DNA from: an uncultured Lachnospiraceae bacterium | Lineage (GTDB): Bacteria > Bacillota > Clostridia > Lachnospirales > Lachnospiraceae | Reading direction: 5' to 3' | Assembly: GCA_951800145.1 (NCBI GenBank) | Contig: CATOJE010000033.1 | Span: 1-36,822, forward strand | DNA: 36,822 nt | Part shown: one piece after another, positions 1 to 8,413 of the stretch | Numbering within the stretch: position 1 is the stretch's first letter | Layout of the letters: each line of letters starts with the position of its first letter | Position numbers and translations under genes: made by a program | Notes under the pieces: generated by a model | Seen by the model: only the letters and a program-made list of their open reading frames with translations | Told to the model about the DNA's origin: nothing | The model's database searches: none

Positions 1-1
1 G

Positions 2-76
2 AAGGCACAGACAGGAGAAGCAGCTGAAGAAACAAGAGAAGCCGAAAAAGAAAGCACAGACAAAGGAATCGAATGA
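2..76 (+). CDS. C-terminal tail of an upstream gene (partial)
   Basis: An open frame enters from the left edge and ends at TGA 74-76. It encodes about 24 residues that are strongly charged (Glu, Lys, Thr, Ala). The next gene starts 15 bases later and its ribosome-binding site overlaps this stop codon, so the two are probably one operon. The function cannot be told from the tail alone. A charged cytoplasmic tail of a membrane protein that pairs with the next gene is possible but is inference. Confidence 0.5.
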   Translation, partial: KAQTGEAAEETREAEKESTDKGIE

Positions 77-91
77 GGAGGCGTGAGCAGG

Positions 92-538
92 ATGAGATAT
101 GTGGAGTGGCTATTTTTATTGATAATCGGGGCATGTGGAACGGGATTTGCAAATTGGATTGGGTATGATGTGGGATTTATGGAGTCGCTTCCAGGGCTGG
201 CCGTCCTGGTGGTTATCGCCATGCTGGGGGTGGTCTGCACCAAGGTGATTCCCCTGAAGCTGCCCATTGTGGCCTACTGTGCCATCATTGGATTGATTTT
301 TGCGTGTCCCTTATCGCCTATCCGTTTATTTGTGATTGAAGCAGCGTCAAAGATTAATTTCACGGCTCCTTTTACCATGGTTGGGGCTTATGCAGGTCTG
401 GCGATCGGGGACCAGCTCAAGGCATTTATCAAGCAGGGGCCGAAGATTTTAATCGTGGGGCTGCTGGTGATGACCGGGACATTTTTGGGCTCCTGTCTGT
501 GGGATTCCCTGATTTTAAAGCTGAGCGGCGCAATATAA
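92..538 (+). CDS. small integral membrane protein, possible transporter subunit
   Basis: This is a 148-aa, very hydrophobic protein with about four to five predicted membrane segments (roughly residues 3-22, 27-48, 52-72, 90-110 and 122-142). I do not recognise the family with certainty. The Gly-rich last half and lack of soluble domains resemble one half of a split two-gene membrane transporter. The ATG at 92 is chosen because GAGGAGG at 75-81 lies about 10 bases upstream; a GTG at 83 is in frame but sits only two bases from that site. The gene follows another partial gene directly and lies upstream of an amidohydrolase and a TauE/SafE-type permease. A role in moving the amidohydrolase substrate or product is inference. 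Confidence 0.65.
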   Translation: MRYVEWLFLLIIGACGTGFANWIGYDVGFMESLPGLAVLVVIAMLGVVCTKVIPLKLPIVAYCAIIGLIFACPLSPIRLFVIEAASKINFTAPFTMVGAYAGLAIGDQLKAFIKQGPKILIVGLLVMTGTFLGSCLWDSLILKLSGAI

Positions 539-550
539 AAATGTACGCTC

Positions 551-608
551 AGAGTTACATCTAACAAAAAATCATCTCACAAAATCTGGAACAAGGAGAC
601 TCTGACAG
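551..608 (+). repeat. interspersed intergenic repeat, family A, copy 1
   Basis: This segment matches 24672-24727 closely: ACATCT, a run of A, TCATCTCACAAAATC, then a GG-ACAA-GAGA-TC-GA block with a few substitutions. The last part also matches 30687-30714. All three copies lie in the same orientation within about 100 bases upstream of a start codon. Just downstream, a perfect 8-bp inverted repeat (GTTACTGT 609-616, ACAGTAAC 660-667) could fold the leader of the amidohydrolase gene. Confidence 0.6.
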
Positions 609-706
609 GTTACTGTTTACGGCTCTGCCGTGCCCAGCAACAAAATGCACACAAAATGGACAGTAACTCCGATAGTATATAAGAGTGTGAAGGGAGGAAT
701 CGCTGA

Positions 707-2023
707 ATGGAAGCATGCAGCTTATTAGTGGAAAATGTTACTGTAATGAGGGATTTTGAGACCATCGAGAAAAATATGGATCTGGCCGTGGAAGGGGAGA
801 GGATCCTGGCTGTGGTGAAGCATGGGGAGAGAGAATTTCAGGCGAAGCGGGTGATTTCCGGCAGAGGAAAGCTGGTTATGCCAGGACTGATCGACAGCCA
901 TATGCACACGGGACAGCAGCTGCTGAAGGGCCTGGTATTAGACGCGAAGCCTATTATCTGGACCAGGATCATGCTGCCTTTTGAGAGCACGCTGCCCCCG
1001 GAGAAAATGCGTCTTTCCGCCCAGACTGCCGCCCTGGAAATGATCAAATCCGGCACCACCGGCTTTGTGGATGCGGGAAGCTACCATATGGACGCGGCGG
1101 CAGAGGTGTATGCAGAAAGCGGCCTGCGGGGCTGCCTGTCTTATTCCACCATGGATGAGGAGGGACTGCCGGAAAGCATTGCCATGGACGCGGAGCAGGC
1201 GGTTCGGGAGACGGATTTATTATATGATCACTGGAACCGCCAGGGGAATCTGAAGGTTTATTATTCTCTCCGGGCGCTGAATTCCTGTTCGGACAGGCTG
1301 ACAGAGCTGGCAGCCGGACACGCAAAGGATCGTGGCGCCATGCTCCAGGCTCATATGAATGAATATCAGGGGGAGATCGACGGCATCATCCGGCGGGAAG
1401 GGATGCGGCCCTTTGGGTATCTGGAGAAAATGGGGGTTCTGTCCTCCCGCTTTCTGGGAGCCCACAGCCTGATTTTATCGGAGGAGGAGAAGGAGATTAT
1501 CCGGACCTATCAGGTGAAGCTCTGCCATTGTCCCTTTAGCAACTGCGGGAAGGCGGTGCCGGATACTCCGGATTTAATCAGGCGGGGCATCCTTCCCGGC
1601 TTTGGGACAGACGGCGCGGCCCACGGCGGGCTAAGCCTGTGGAATGAGCTGCGGATCTTCCGCTCTGTGATGAATATTTACCATGGCGTGCCCAACAAAA
1701 ACCCGAAGGTTATGCCGGCAGAATTGCTGTTTCAGATGCTCTTTGAGGGCGGGGCGGCGGCCATTGACGAGGCCGGGCATTGCGGAAGGATAGAGCCTGG
1801 GTATAAGGCGGATTTTATCACCATTCACCTGGATGCCGGCAGGCTGATCCCCAGCGGAAACCTGATTCATACCTTGTTTGAATGCGGGGAAGCCGGGGAT
1901 GTGCAGGATATGGTGGTCAATGGAGCCTGCCTGATGGAAAACCGGGAGGTGAAGGTGCTGGATGAGGAGCGGATCCGATTTGAGGCCATGGAATATATGG
2001 AAAAGGAAGGCGTAGGATTATGA
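707..2023 (+). CDS. amidohydrolase (cytosine deaminase/chlorohydrolase-like, COG0402)
   Basis: This 438-aa metal-dependent hydrolase is of the usual length for cytosolic TIM-barrel deaminases/hydrolases such as guanine deaminase, SAH/MTA deaminase and TrzN-like enzymes. Metal and catalytic residues are visible: H65 and H67 in SHMHTG, H216 in QAHMNE, H253 in GAHSL, and D302 in GTDGAAHGG. The early beta-sandwich and the PGLID lead-in are typical. It likely hydrolyses an amino or other leaving group on a small nitrogen heterocycle; the substrate cannot be told from sequence. The start follows AGGGAGGA at 691-698. Its stop overlaps the start of the next gene (ATGA), indicating translational coupling with a TauE/SafE-family permease. 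Confidence 0.85.
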   Translation: MEACSLLVENVTVMRDFETIEKNMDLAVEGERILAVVKHGEREFQAKRVISGRGKLVMPGLIDSHMHTGQQLLKGLVLDAKPIIWTRIMLPFESTLPPEKMRLSAQTAALEMIKSGTTGFVDAGSYHMDAAAEVYAESGLRGCLSYSTMDEEGLPESIAMDAEQAVRETDLLYDHWNRQGNLKVYYSLRALNSCSDRLTELAAGHAKDRGAMLQAHMNEYQGEIDGIIRREGMRPFGYLEKMGVLSSRFLGAHSLILSEEEKEIIRTYQVKLCHCPFSNCGKAVPDTPDLIRRGILPGFGTDGAAHGGLSLWNELRIFRSVMNIYHGVPNKNPKVMPAELLFQMLFEGGAAAIDEAGHCGRIEPGYKADFITIHLDAGRLIPSGNLIHTLFECGEAGDVQDMVVNGACLMENREVKVLDEERIRFEAMEYMEKEGVGL

Positions 2024-2778
2024 TGATCTGGCTGATGACAGCAGCGGCGAATCTGGTGGTGGGAGCGCTGGTGGGCTTGTGCGGAGTGGCAGGCTTTCTA
2101 CTCCCCATGTTCTACACGGCGGTTTTAAAGATGGGGGTATCGGAAGGGCTGGCCCTCAGCTTTACCGCATTTATCCTGTCGGGAATCCTGGGCTCAAGGA
2201 ATTATCAAAAGGCGGGAAACCTGGATGTGAGATTCGGGCTCAGGCTAAGCGCCGGGAGCCTGGCCGGAGCGATCCTGGGGGTATATTTAAATCAGCGGAT
2301 TCCGGAGGAGCAGGTGAAGATATTGCTGTATCTGGTGGTTCTGCTGTCAGGAATTTCGATTTTATGTCGGAAGGAAGGGCGAGCTTCATCCGGGGAAAAA
2401 GGCGCATCTTCCTTTAACATAAAGGAACAGCTCCCTCTGACCCTTCTTCTGGGACTTGCTACAGGCGCGGTCTGCTCCTTATCCGGTGCAGGAGGGCCGG
2501 TGCTGGTGATGCCTCTCCTTGTTTTGTTGGGGCTTCCGGTTCACACTGCGGTGGGGGTGGCCCTGTTTAACTCCATCTTTATCGGAATCCCGGCAGCAGC
2601 GGGATATTTGATGCAGTGCGACCTGAGTTCTATCCTCCCGGTTTTAGCGGTTGCCTTTCTTTCTCATGGCGTCGGGGTTTTTTATGGAAGCAGATATGCA
2701 GTCCGGATTAACCAGGGGCTGCTGAAAAAGGGTGTTGCAGTATTTTCCATTGGGATTGCGCTCTGGAAGCTTTTCTAA
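2020..2778 (+). CDS. sulfite exporter TauE/SafE (TSUP) family permease
   Basis: The 252-aa protein has about eight hydrophobic helices arranged as two similar halves, each opening with a Gly-rich segment (GALVGLCGVAGFLLP near residue 16 and GLATGAVCSLSGAGGPVLVMP near 145), the hallmark of the TSUP family. Family members move anions such as sulfite, sulfonates or organic acids across the cytoplasmic membrane. It overlaps the amidohydrolase stop by four bases, so both proteins are made together. It may export a product or import a substrate of that enzyme (inference). Confidence 0.85.
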   Translation: MMIWLMTAAANLVVGALVGLCGVAGFLLPMFYTAVLKMGVSEGLALSFTAFILSGILGSRNYQKAGNLDVRFGLRLSAGSLAGAILGVYLNQRIPEEQVKILLYLVVLLSGISILCRKEGRASSGEKGASSFNIKEQLPLTLLLGLATGAVCSLSGAGGPVLVMPLLVLLGLPVHTAVGVALFNSIFIGIPAAAGYLMQCDLSSILPVLAVAFLSHGVGVFYGSRYAVRINQGLLKKGVAVFSIGIALWKLF

Positions 2779-2818
2779 ACACAAGAGCGTGCTGGGCACA
2801 GTCCCACAGATTTCTGCA

Positions 2819-2847
2819 TTGACGTCCTTTCCCGTATCTTCTATACT
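2819..2847 (+). promoter_or_regulatory. sigma-A promoter upstream of the acetyltransferase gene
   Basis: TTGACG (2819-2824), a 17-bp spacer, then TATACT (2842-2847). It is correctly placed for the gene starting at 2884, so the acetyltransferase is probably transcribed separately from the amidohydrolase operon. Confidence 0.7.
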
Positions 2848-2883
2848 ATAAGCAGCAGGAAGGCTGCAGCAGGGGAGGGACAT

Positions 2884-3408
2884 ATGGATATTTCAGGAGA
2901 TAAGGTGATTCTCCGGGCTGCCGGGGAGCAGGACCGGAGAATGTTCACGAGTCTGATTCAGGATTCGGAGATTATTAAAGTGACCGGAGGCTATGCAGGC
3001 CCGGCATCCCTTGAACAGCAGATGGACTGGCTTTGCTCCCCGCCGGATTCAGCTAGAGAGCTGCGAAGGGTTATCGCAGAGAAGGAGCATCCGGAGCATG
3101 CCTTGGGAATTATCACACTTTCTCACATGGATCCCGGGAAGGGCTCCGCTGAGATCTATATTAAGCTTGAAAGCTCCGTTCGGAGAAAAGGATATGGCCA
3201 GGATGCAGTGAGCGTCCTGGTCTCTTATGGGTTTTGCAGGCTTCAGCTGAGCTGCATCTATTCCCGCATCCTGGAGGATAACCTTCCATCCCGAAGACTG
3301 TTTGAGGCTTGCGGGTTCCGGCTGGAGGATCGGTATAAGGGAAGGGAATATGAGGACGGACGCCGCCAGACCATCTGCTTTTATTCCATCGGTAAGTGCG
3401 TCCTGTAG
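2884..3408 (+). CDS. GNAT family N-acetyltransferase (RimJ/RimL-like)
   Basis: This 174-aa protein has the GNAT fold. The acetyl-CoA pyrophosphate-binding loop is RRKGYG (residues 100-105, consensus R/Q-x-x-G-x-G/A), followed by a helix. The last part, with NLPSRRLFEACGFR, is the classic N-x-x-S-x-x-x-x-E-x-x-GF ending of RimJ/RimL-type enzymes. The acceptor may be a protein N-terminus, an amino sugar or a drug and cannot be assigned. AGGGGAGG lies before the ATG and the gene has its own promoter. Its last three codons and stop lie inside a repeated intergenic element (3399-3440), so the C-terminus may have been set by insertion of that element. Confidence 0.85.
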   Translation: MDISGDKVILRAAGEQDRRMFTSLIQDSEIIKVTGGYAGPASLEQQMDWLCSPPDSARELRRVIAEKEHPEHALGIITLSHMDPGKGSAEIYIKLESSVRRKGYGQDAVSVLVSYGFCRLQLSCIYSRILEDNLPSRRLFEACGFRLEDRYKGREYEDGRRQTICFYSIGKCVL

Positions 3409-3440
3409 AACAAAGCCCTCCGGGGAACGTACATTACCTG
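3399..3440 (+). repeat. interspersed intergenic repeat, family B, copy 1
   Basis: The stretch beginning GCGTCCTGTAGAACAAA and continuing with CCCTCCGGGG and a GTACATT-like tail matches 16100-16140 with few differences. This copy supplies the TAG stop of the acetyltransferase gene and fills the space between two convergent genes. Confidence 0.6.
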
Positions 3441-3449
3441 TATCCAATC

Positions 3450-4751
3450 TTAAACTGAACGATGTACCAGATCCAGCATCCAGCGGATCCACCCGCTGAT
3501 GGTGGAGGAGCGCCGTATGTAGGTGCTGATGCTTTCCACCTTATACAGGCGGGAGCGCTGCATGATGGCAACGATGGCTTCGGTGTCAGGCACTTCGCCT
3601 GTTTTTAGAGAGAGGAGGAAGGTGTCTCGAAAGGCGCCATGCTCCAGGATGGCTTTGCAGAAGGCCAGCTGCCGCTGCCGGTAGTTCAGCTTCATGATCC
3701 GCTGTCCCAGGGCAGTGAGAGAGTAGAAGGGCTTCCGGTGGGCGTCATAGAATCGTTCCACCAGCCCCAGATACCTGGCTGCATCGGTGTAATAATTGGT
3801 CTGACGGATATCAAAGGCATATTCTTCTGTAACCTGTTCCCGGCTGAGAGACTGCGCGCTTAATAATTCGCAGAGATTGATCACCCGCTCAAAGCGGTTT
3901 GCCTGGGGAAAGGAGATCCCCGGCTCCGGGACAATCCGCGTGTGGAGGGCGATTTCCTCCAGATCCGAAGCCGCGATGGATGTGTCCTCTATGGAATAAT
4001 GCTTCTGCTTCACCAGCACCAGGGAGTTATAGGAATCCGGATCCTGGAATTCGTATTCGTAGAAACGGAACACACCGTTAGAGTAAACCAGAAAGATGGG
4101 CCGCACCTTCTTAGCCATGCGGCTTATCCACACCCGGTAGGGATAGTATAATTGCCGCACAAGAAAATCCTCGGACAGATCCCGCTTTGCCTCCAGAAGC
4201 GAAAGGCTGTGGATCCCCTCAAAGGCAGCGTCGATCTCGATCTGGGACTGGTTTACCGCCACCGTTACCGGCTGCCTGGTGCGGGAATTCTGGATGTGAA
4301 AGTCAAACTGTCCGGAGCCCATGCGTCCGGATACTGTGGGATAAAGGAGCTCCTCCTGTAAAAAATCAGAAAGCATGCCGGAGGCCAGGGCGCAGTTAAT
4401 GGCGATGGCCTCGCTTGGGATGTGGCCAGGGTCAAGGCTTTGCAGATTTGCCGGAAGCCTGGCCAGGGCTGTGGAGCGCTCCGGCGCCGGAAAAGGCTGA
4501 TATGCCTCAAAATGGGAGATAAGGTAATCTCCCCGGGAGACAGGAAGAATTGCAAGATGGTGTGCCGCGAAAATCTGGGGAAGATTAATCCGGTGATCGA
4601 ATTTCGCCATCAGGCGGGGCTCCCGGTATTCCTTGATCTGGGCGGAGGAGATGAGAAAGCTTCCCCTGGATTCAATTTCAGATAAAATATCATACCTTTC
4701 AAACAAGGCCTCCCAGGCCTCATCATTCTGGCTCTTGATCCGTTCACTCAT
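3450..4751 (-). CDS. probable type II restriction endonuclease (PD-(D/E)XK-like)
   Basis: This 433-aa protein is encoded directly after an adenine methyltransferase and overlaps its 3' end by eight bases. A candidate nuclease core is visible: IEID with D174, then E187-A-K189 (LLEAKRDL) 12 residues later, followed by a helix containing QLYYPYR. The D-x(12)-ExK spacing fits the PD-(D/E)XK fold. The C-terminal ~150 residues look helical with winged-helix-like segments, perhaps for DNA recognition. I infer a type II nuclease cutting the site protected by the partner methylase; I do not recognise the recognition sequence. It runs toward the acetyltransferase gene and ends in the family B repeat region. 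Confidence 0.7.
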   Translation of the reverse strand: MSERIKSQNDEAWEALFERYDILSEIESRGSFLISSAQIKEYREPRLMAKFDHRINLPQIFAAHHLAILPVSRGDYLISHFEAYQPFPAPERSTALARLPANLQSLDPGHIPSEAIAINCALASGMLSDFLQEELLYPTVSGRMGSGQFDFHIQNSRTRQPVTVAVNQSQIEIDAAFEGIHSLSLLEAKRDLSEDFLVRQLYYPYRVWISRMAKKVRPIFLVYSNGVFRFYEYEFQDPDSYNSLVLVKQKHYSIEDTSIAASDLEEIALHTRIVPEPGISFPQANRFERVINLCELLSAQSLSREQVTEEYAFDIRQTNYYTDAARYLGLVERFYDAHRKPFYSLTALGQRIMKLNYRQRQLAFCKAILEHGAFRDTFLLSLKTGEVPDTEAIVAIMQRSRLYKVESISTYIRRSSTISGWIRWMLDLVHRSV

Positions 4752-5580
4752 AATTTCTTACCACCACCTCATCTACCTGCCCCCGCTTAGCTGCATTGGA
4801 ATTAATGGCCCGTTTGGCCTTTACCATAGTAATGTGGTAGGCGCTGTATTGATCCAGGATAAAGTCAGTGGCAGAGTTGGACAGCATGAACCGGATCCTG
4901 CGCCGGTTCAGCTCATCGCAGCACTCCCGCAGGCGGATCTGCTCTGATCGGTCAAAGCCGCCCTTGGCGTAGCCGGTGAAATTAGCCGTGTCTGAAACCG
5001 GATCGTAGGGGGGATCTAAGTAAACAAAGGTCCCCCTTGTCACCCCCGCAAGAACCTTGGCATAGTCTGTGCTGCTGAAGGTGATCTCTGCCCTCTGGAA
5101 ATAGGCGCTGACCGCCCGCAGGGTGGGAGCATTTACAATGTTGGGATTCTTGTAGTGTCCGAAGGGAGTATTAAATTCTCCCGCGTTATTTACCCGGAAG
5201 AGCCCGTTATAGCAGGTTTTATTTAAGTAGATTACCCGGGCGGCCTTCTGGATCTTACTTAACTTTTTGTACTGTTCTTTATTTCGATCCCAATCGCGGA
5301 CCTGATAGAAGTGATCCTTTTCATTGGGGTGCTCCCCCAGGGCGAGGATCAGCTCTTCCACATGATCCCGGATCACCTCATACATCTGGATCAGCTCGGA
5401 ATTAATGTCATTCACCTGGGCGATCCTTGGCTGCAGGTGAAACAGGACGGCGCCGCCGCCGAAGAAGGGCTCGCAGTAGGAGGAAACCCTTTTGGGAAAC
5501 AGGGGCGCCAGATCATCTAAAAGCTGCCGCTTGCCGCCGACCCACTTTACAACCGGGGCGGCGAGAGGATCCTTACGCAT
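4744..5580 (-). CDS. DNA adenine N6-methyltransferase, D12 class (Dam/DpnM-like)
   Basis: The 278-aa protein has all D12-class landmarks. These are the N-terminal PVVKWVGGKRQLL, the SAM-binding motif EPFFGGGAVLF (residues 37-47), the KTCYNGLFRVN block (121-131) typical of Dam relatives, and the catalytic DPPY (189-192). It transfers a methyl group from SAM to adenine N6 in a specific DNA site. It is the first gene of the restriction-modification pair, so host DNA is protected before nuclease is made. A TTGAAG-N17-TAGAAT promoter lies about 50 bases upstream. Whether it is GATC-specific cannot be decided by eye. Confidence 0.9.
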   Translation of the reverse strand: MRKDPLAAPVVKWVGGKRQLLDDLAPLFPKRVSSYCEPFFGGGAVLFHLQPRIAQVNDINSELIQMYEVIRDHVEELILALGEHPNEKDHFYQVRDWDRNKEQYKKLSKIQKAARVIYLNKTCYNGLFRVNNAGEFNTPFGHYKNPNIVNAPTLRAVSAYFQRAEITFSSTDYAKVLAGVTRGTFVYLDPPYDPVSDTANFTGYAKGGFDRSEQIRLRECCDELNRRRIRFMLSNSATDFILDQYSAYHITMVKAKRAINSNAAKRGQVDEVVVRNYE

Positions 5581-5627
5581 AAATGGTTATCTCTCTTTCT
5601 GTACAGTTTGTCTTTGATTTCGGATAC

Positions 5628-5656
5628 ATTCTACCATATCTCCCCGGGAACTTCAA
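5628..5656 (-). promoter_or_regulatory. sigma-A promoter for the restriction-modification operon
   Basis: On the minus strand, TTGAAG (5656-5651), a 17-bp spacer and TAGAAT (5633-5628) precede the methyltransferase start at 5580 by a leader of roughly 45 bases. Confidence 0.6.
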
Positions 5657-5737
5657 TCACAAAAGTCACAGGTAGCAGGCCCCCTTGGGTCAAACCCGAG
5701 GGTTTCGGCGCCAAAATGGACAGAATGGCTTCCAAAA

Positions 5738-7417
5738 TTAAGAACGAAGCCGGAATTTCTGTACAGCGGATTTAAGCTCCTGGGCCTGGCCGTGAAGCTC
5801 CTGGGCGGAAGCCGCGGATTTTTCCGCAGTGGAGGCATTAGTCTGGACAACGGTGGAGATCTGATCCATGCCCTCAGTCAGCTGCTGCAGCATCTCTGCC
5901 TGCTCCACAGCGGATGCGGCGATGCGCTGGATCAGCTGGGTGGACTGCTGTGCACCGGCGACGCCTGAAGCAAGGCTTTGGGTGGTGTCATTGGACAGGG
6001 CGGTACCATGTGCAACCAGCTGGAGAGAGGTTTCGATGAGCTTGGTGATATCCTGTGCGGCCACAGAGCTCTTATTCGCCAGACTCTGCACTTCATCGGC
6101 AACTACGGCAAAGCCCTTTCCTGCGGAGCCGGCGCGGGCTGCCTCCACGGCGGCATTTAAGGCCAGGATATTAGTCTGGAAGGAAATATCCTCGATAATT
6201 TTTATAATTCCGCTGATCTGGCGGGAGGAATTCGAGATATCCTCCATAGCCTGGGTTAAATCCTTCATTTTCTGGTTGCAGGCAGTCAGCTGGGCCGCTG
6301 TGTCAGTGGAGCATTTTCTCGCATCGCCTGCATCCTGGGAGGTATTTTTTACCTGGCCGGATAAGGACTGGATGCTGGCGGAGAGCTCTTCGACTGCTGC
6401 AGCCTGCTCTACCGCGCCCTGGGAGAGTACCTGGGCGTCTGTAGCCATCTTTTCTGCTTCCTCGGAAACCTGTGCAGAGGTCTGATTAATATTGGAAAGG
6501 GCGGTATTCAGAGCATCCAGGATCTGGCTCATGGCATTCTGGATGGGCAGGAATTCTCCACGGTAGTTTAAATCGATGGAGAGATCCATCCTTCCCTCTG
6601 CCATCTGGGCCAGCTTGGAATCAATGTCATGGATGTACTTTTTCAGCTCCTGCTTTGTCTCATAGATGGATTCTACCAGCATGCCGATCTCAGAGGTATC
6701 CGGCTCCAGGGAGAAGGCGGCTGATAAATTACCCTGAGAAATTTCACCCATCTGATCCTTTACGGTAATAATGGGAGTCAAGATCCGCTTTTTGGTGACC
6801 GAGCTGACAAGGATCTGGAGCACTGCGACCAGGAGCAGGGACAGGATGATGAATCCCTGGATCAGGGCGGAGCGAAGGGAGAGGGAATCTACCTGGGCCT
6901 TGGTGCGATCATTGAGGGTGGACAGGAACTGATCCTTTAAGGAATTAATCTGGGTGATGGCAGTGCTGTAGTCGGTTCCGTAGACATAATCCAGCGCCTC
7001 CTCCATGTGGCCGGACTGGACATTCTTCATGGCCTCTTCCTCCAGGGGAACCAGGTCATTAGAGAGGGAGGACATCTGGTCGATCATGCTCTGCTCACTG
7101 GAGGTAATCCCGATCTCCTGCATGGTGGCCACACCGATATCCCGGTTTTTCAGGTTATTGATCTCATTCCAGTAATTATCATAGTGCTCCTGGTTTCCTG
7201 TGGAAGCGTAGGCGCGGACCTCATTCGTCAGATAAGCGGAGCCATTCATAAAGCGGTTGGCGTTATAGGTCAGGTCAAAGCGATCTTCATTAGCAGCGTT
7301 CAGCTGACGGTTGACGCTGCTGGCGATAAAAAGAAGGATCACCATAAATAAAAGTGATAAAATGGAAATTCCATTTAATATAAGGATAAGTTTTGACTGG
7401 TTCATGGCTTTTTTCAT
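5738..7417 (-). CDS. methyl-accepting chemotaxis protein
   Basis: The 559-aa receptor starts with a membrane helix (about residues 10-32). An extracellular four-helix-bundle-like sensor (33-184) and a second membrane helix (185-206) follow. A HAMP domain comes next (about 207-265), then a long coiled-coil signalling domain. The hairpin tip that contacts CheW/CheA is clear ([20 protein letters not shown], then [16 protein letters not shown]). It should sense an external ligand and control CheA; the ligand is unknown. There is no C-terminal CheR-tethering pentapeptide. AAGGAG lies upstream of the ATG. No other chemotaxis gene is nearby, so it is an orphan receptor here. Confidence 0.95.
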   Translation of the reverse strand: MKKAMNQSKLILILNGISILSLLFMVILLFIASSVNRQLNAANEDRFDLTYNANRFMNGSAYLTNEVRAYASTGNQEHYDNYWNEINNLKNRDIGVATMQEIGITSSEQSMIDQMSSLSNDLVPLEEEAMKNVQSGHMEEALDYVYGTDYSTAITQINSLKDQFLSTLNDRTKAQVDSLSLRSALIQGFIILSLLLVAVLQILVSSVTKKRILTPIITVKDQMGEISQGNLSAAFSLEPDTSEIGMLVESIYETKQELKKYIHDIDSKLAQMAEGRMDLSIDLNYRGEFLPIQNAMSQILDALNTALSNINQTSAQVSEEAEKMATDAQVLSQGAVEQAAAVEELSASIQSLSGQVKNTSQDAGDARKCSTDTAAQLTACNQKMKDLTQAMEDISNSSRQISGIIKIIEDISFQTNILALNAAVEAARAGSAGKGFAVVADEVQSLANKSSVAAQDITKLIETSLQLVAHGTALSNDTTQSLASGVAGAQQSTQLIQRIAASAVEQAEMLQQLTEGMDQISTVVQTNASTAEKSAASAQELHGQAQELKSAVQKFRLRS

Positions 7418-7754
7418 AGCAGCAGCTCCTTCTCTGGCGGAAATTTTTGTTTATTTAGGAAGAAATCCTTTAGGGAAACAAGTTTGCTTTCTTCCCCTCA
7501 TAATATTAGTGTAACATTAAAAAAATAAAAATCAACCGAAATAAAAGTCTGTAAAAAAATACTTGATATGGTTTTTGCGGAAATGCAGTATATAAGCATC
7601 TTTTAGCGGTTAGAAATACGGATTTGTGACAATGCTGTGACAAATTCAGAGGAAAATAGAAAAAATGCCTTATACAGGGCTTGCAGAGAGGAAAATTCAG
7701 TGTGCGCCTGCTGCCCGGTATCTGATATATGGCGTGGGGCAGCAGGGCAAGGGC
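7418..7754. other. intergenic region between MCP start and hicB end; left edge of island
   Basis: No convincing gene lies here. The MCP side (7418-7560) is AT-rich and holds its leader; on the minus strand TTGATT-N16-TACACT is a weak promoter candidate. At 7553-7566 is the left copy of a direct repeat shared with 14017-14029. At 7625-7642 TGTGACA occurs twice within an ATTTGT...ACAAAT frame, operator-like but unassigned. Downstream of hicB is a perfect 10-bp stem (CCTGCTGCCC 7707-7716, GGGCAGCAGG 7737-7746), without the T-run expected of an intrinsic terminator. Confidence 0.5.
7553..7566 (+). repeat. direct repeat, left copy (candidate island boundary)
   Basis: AAAAAAATACTTGA here matches AAAAAATACTTGA at 14017-14029; both are preceded by GTAAA. 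The pair brackets the whole accessory segment carrying the recombinase. The repeat is A-rich and contains a -35-like TTGA, so chance similarity is possible. Confidence 0.35.
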
Positions 7755-8168
7755 TTATTGTCTGCCGGACATAGGTATTTGCAGATAATCAATCAGGGCA
7801 GTTTCCAAAAGCCGGGAATAGTTTACCTTTTGCTCTTCTGCAATCCTTTTCAGCCATGCCGGGAGAGTGATGTTTGTCTTGACGCGCTCATTATCCTTTT
7901 TCATGCGGAATAAATCAGGATGGATTGTAATGGGCACTATAACATTTCCCTCTGTATCTTCTTTGGAGAGGTTCACGGATGGAGTGGGGATTTCCTCATT
8001 GTCACATTCCATACTGTAAACATGGAGGCTTGCGGCTTCTGCTGCCATGCGTGCAGCTTCTTCCAGATTATTCCCAACACTGATACATCCGGGTAAATCA
8101 GGGAAGTAGATACTATATGAGCCGTCTGTTGATGGTTCAAAGACTGCAAGATAAGTTAAATTCTGCAT
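7755..8168 (-). CDS. hicB: HicB family antitoxin
   Basis: The 137-aa protein has the HicB partial RNase H-like fold at the N-terminus (YLAVFEP...YSIYFPDLPGCISVGNNLEEAARMAAEAA). A ribbon-helix-helix-like DNA-binding segment follows at the C-terminus (VKTNITLPAWLKRIAEEQKVNYSRLLETAL). It should bind and neutralise HicA and repress the operon through the C-terminal domain. It lies 39 bases downstream of hicA on the same strand, with AAAGGAG before the ATG. The hicA-hicB order is standard for the family. Confidence 0.93.
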   Translation of the reverse strand: MQNLTYLAVFEPSTDGSYSIYFPDLPGCISVGNNLEEAARMAAEAASLHVYSMECDNEEIPTPSVNLSKEDTEGNVIVPITIHPDLFRMKKDNERVKTNITLPAWLKRIAEEQKVNYSRLLETALIDYLQIPMSGRQ

Positions 8169-8207
8169 AAATTACACTCCTTTCTATGATAAACGCAGGT
8201 AGTAGGG

Positions 8208-8390
8208 CTATTTAAACCCCGCCTGCTTGTAAATGCTGTTTAGTGTTCCCGGCTTCAAGTCCCCGTTGTGGTTTGGCACTGTGACTTTTCCGGGCTTTGT
8301 TGGGTGCTTTAGGCTTATTTGGGAGCCTTCCTGATGGGTGGTGTACCATCCATCTTTGCGAAGCACCTTTAGGATTTCCCGAACGGTCAT
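8208..8390 (-). CDS. hicA: HicA family toxin (mRNA interferase) with altered active-site motif
   Basis: The 60-aa protein has the double-stranded-RNA-binding-like HicA fold (REILKVLRKDGWY, then KHPTKPGKVTVPNH, then GTLNSIYKQAGF). HicA toxins cleave mRNA and need a His in a G-S-H motif. Here the motif reads EGSQ, with codon CAA (Gln24) where His is expected, though H19 is close by. The toxin may be weak or inactive, or belong to a subfamily using another residue. AAGGAGG lies before the ATG. A strong promoter with operator-like repeats lies directly upstream. This is the first gene of a two-gene operon with hicB. Confidence 0.88.
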   Translation of the reverse strand: MTVREILKVLRKDGWYTTHQEGSQISLKHPTKPGKVTVPNHNGDLKPGTLNSIYKQAGFK

Positions 8391-8413
8391 ATTGTGTCCT
8401 CCTTGTATTATGC

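Noticed and set aside
5868..6485. A 205-aa open frame antisense to the chemotaxis receptor
   Set aside because: It mirrors the repetitive coiled-coil coding sequence of the receptor, has no good ribosome-binding site and no recognisable family.
7418..7560. Cyclic-di-GMP riboswitch (GEMM) before the chemotaxis gene
   Set aside because: Receptors in Clostridia often carry one, but the leader lacks the conserved tetraloop-receptor and GC-rich core.
7707..7746. Intrinsic terminator after hicB
   Set aside because: The 10-bp stem is perfect, but no T-run follows on either strand.
7665..7913. An 82-aa forward frame across the hicB 3' end
   Set aside because: It is antisense to hicB for most of its length and has no ribosome-binding site.
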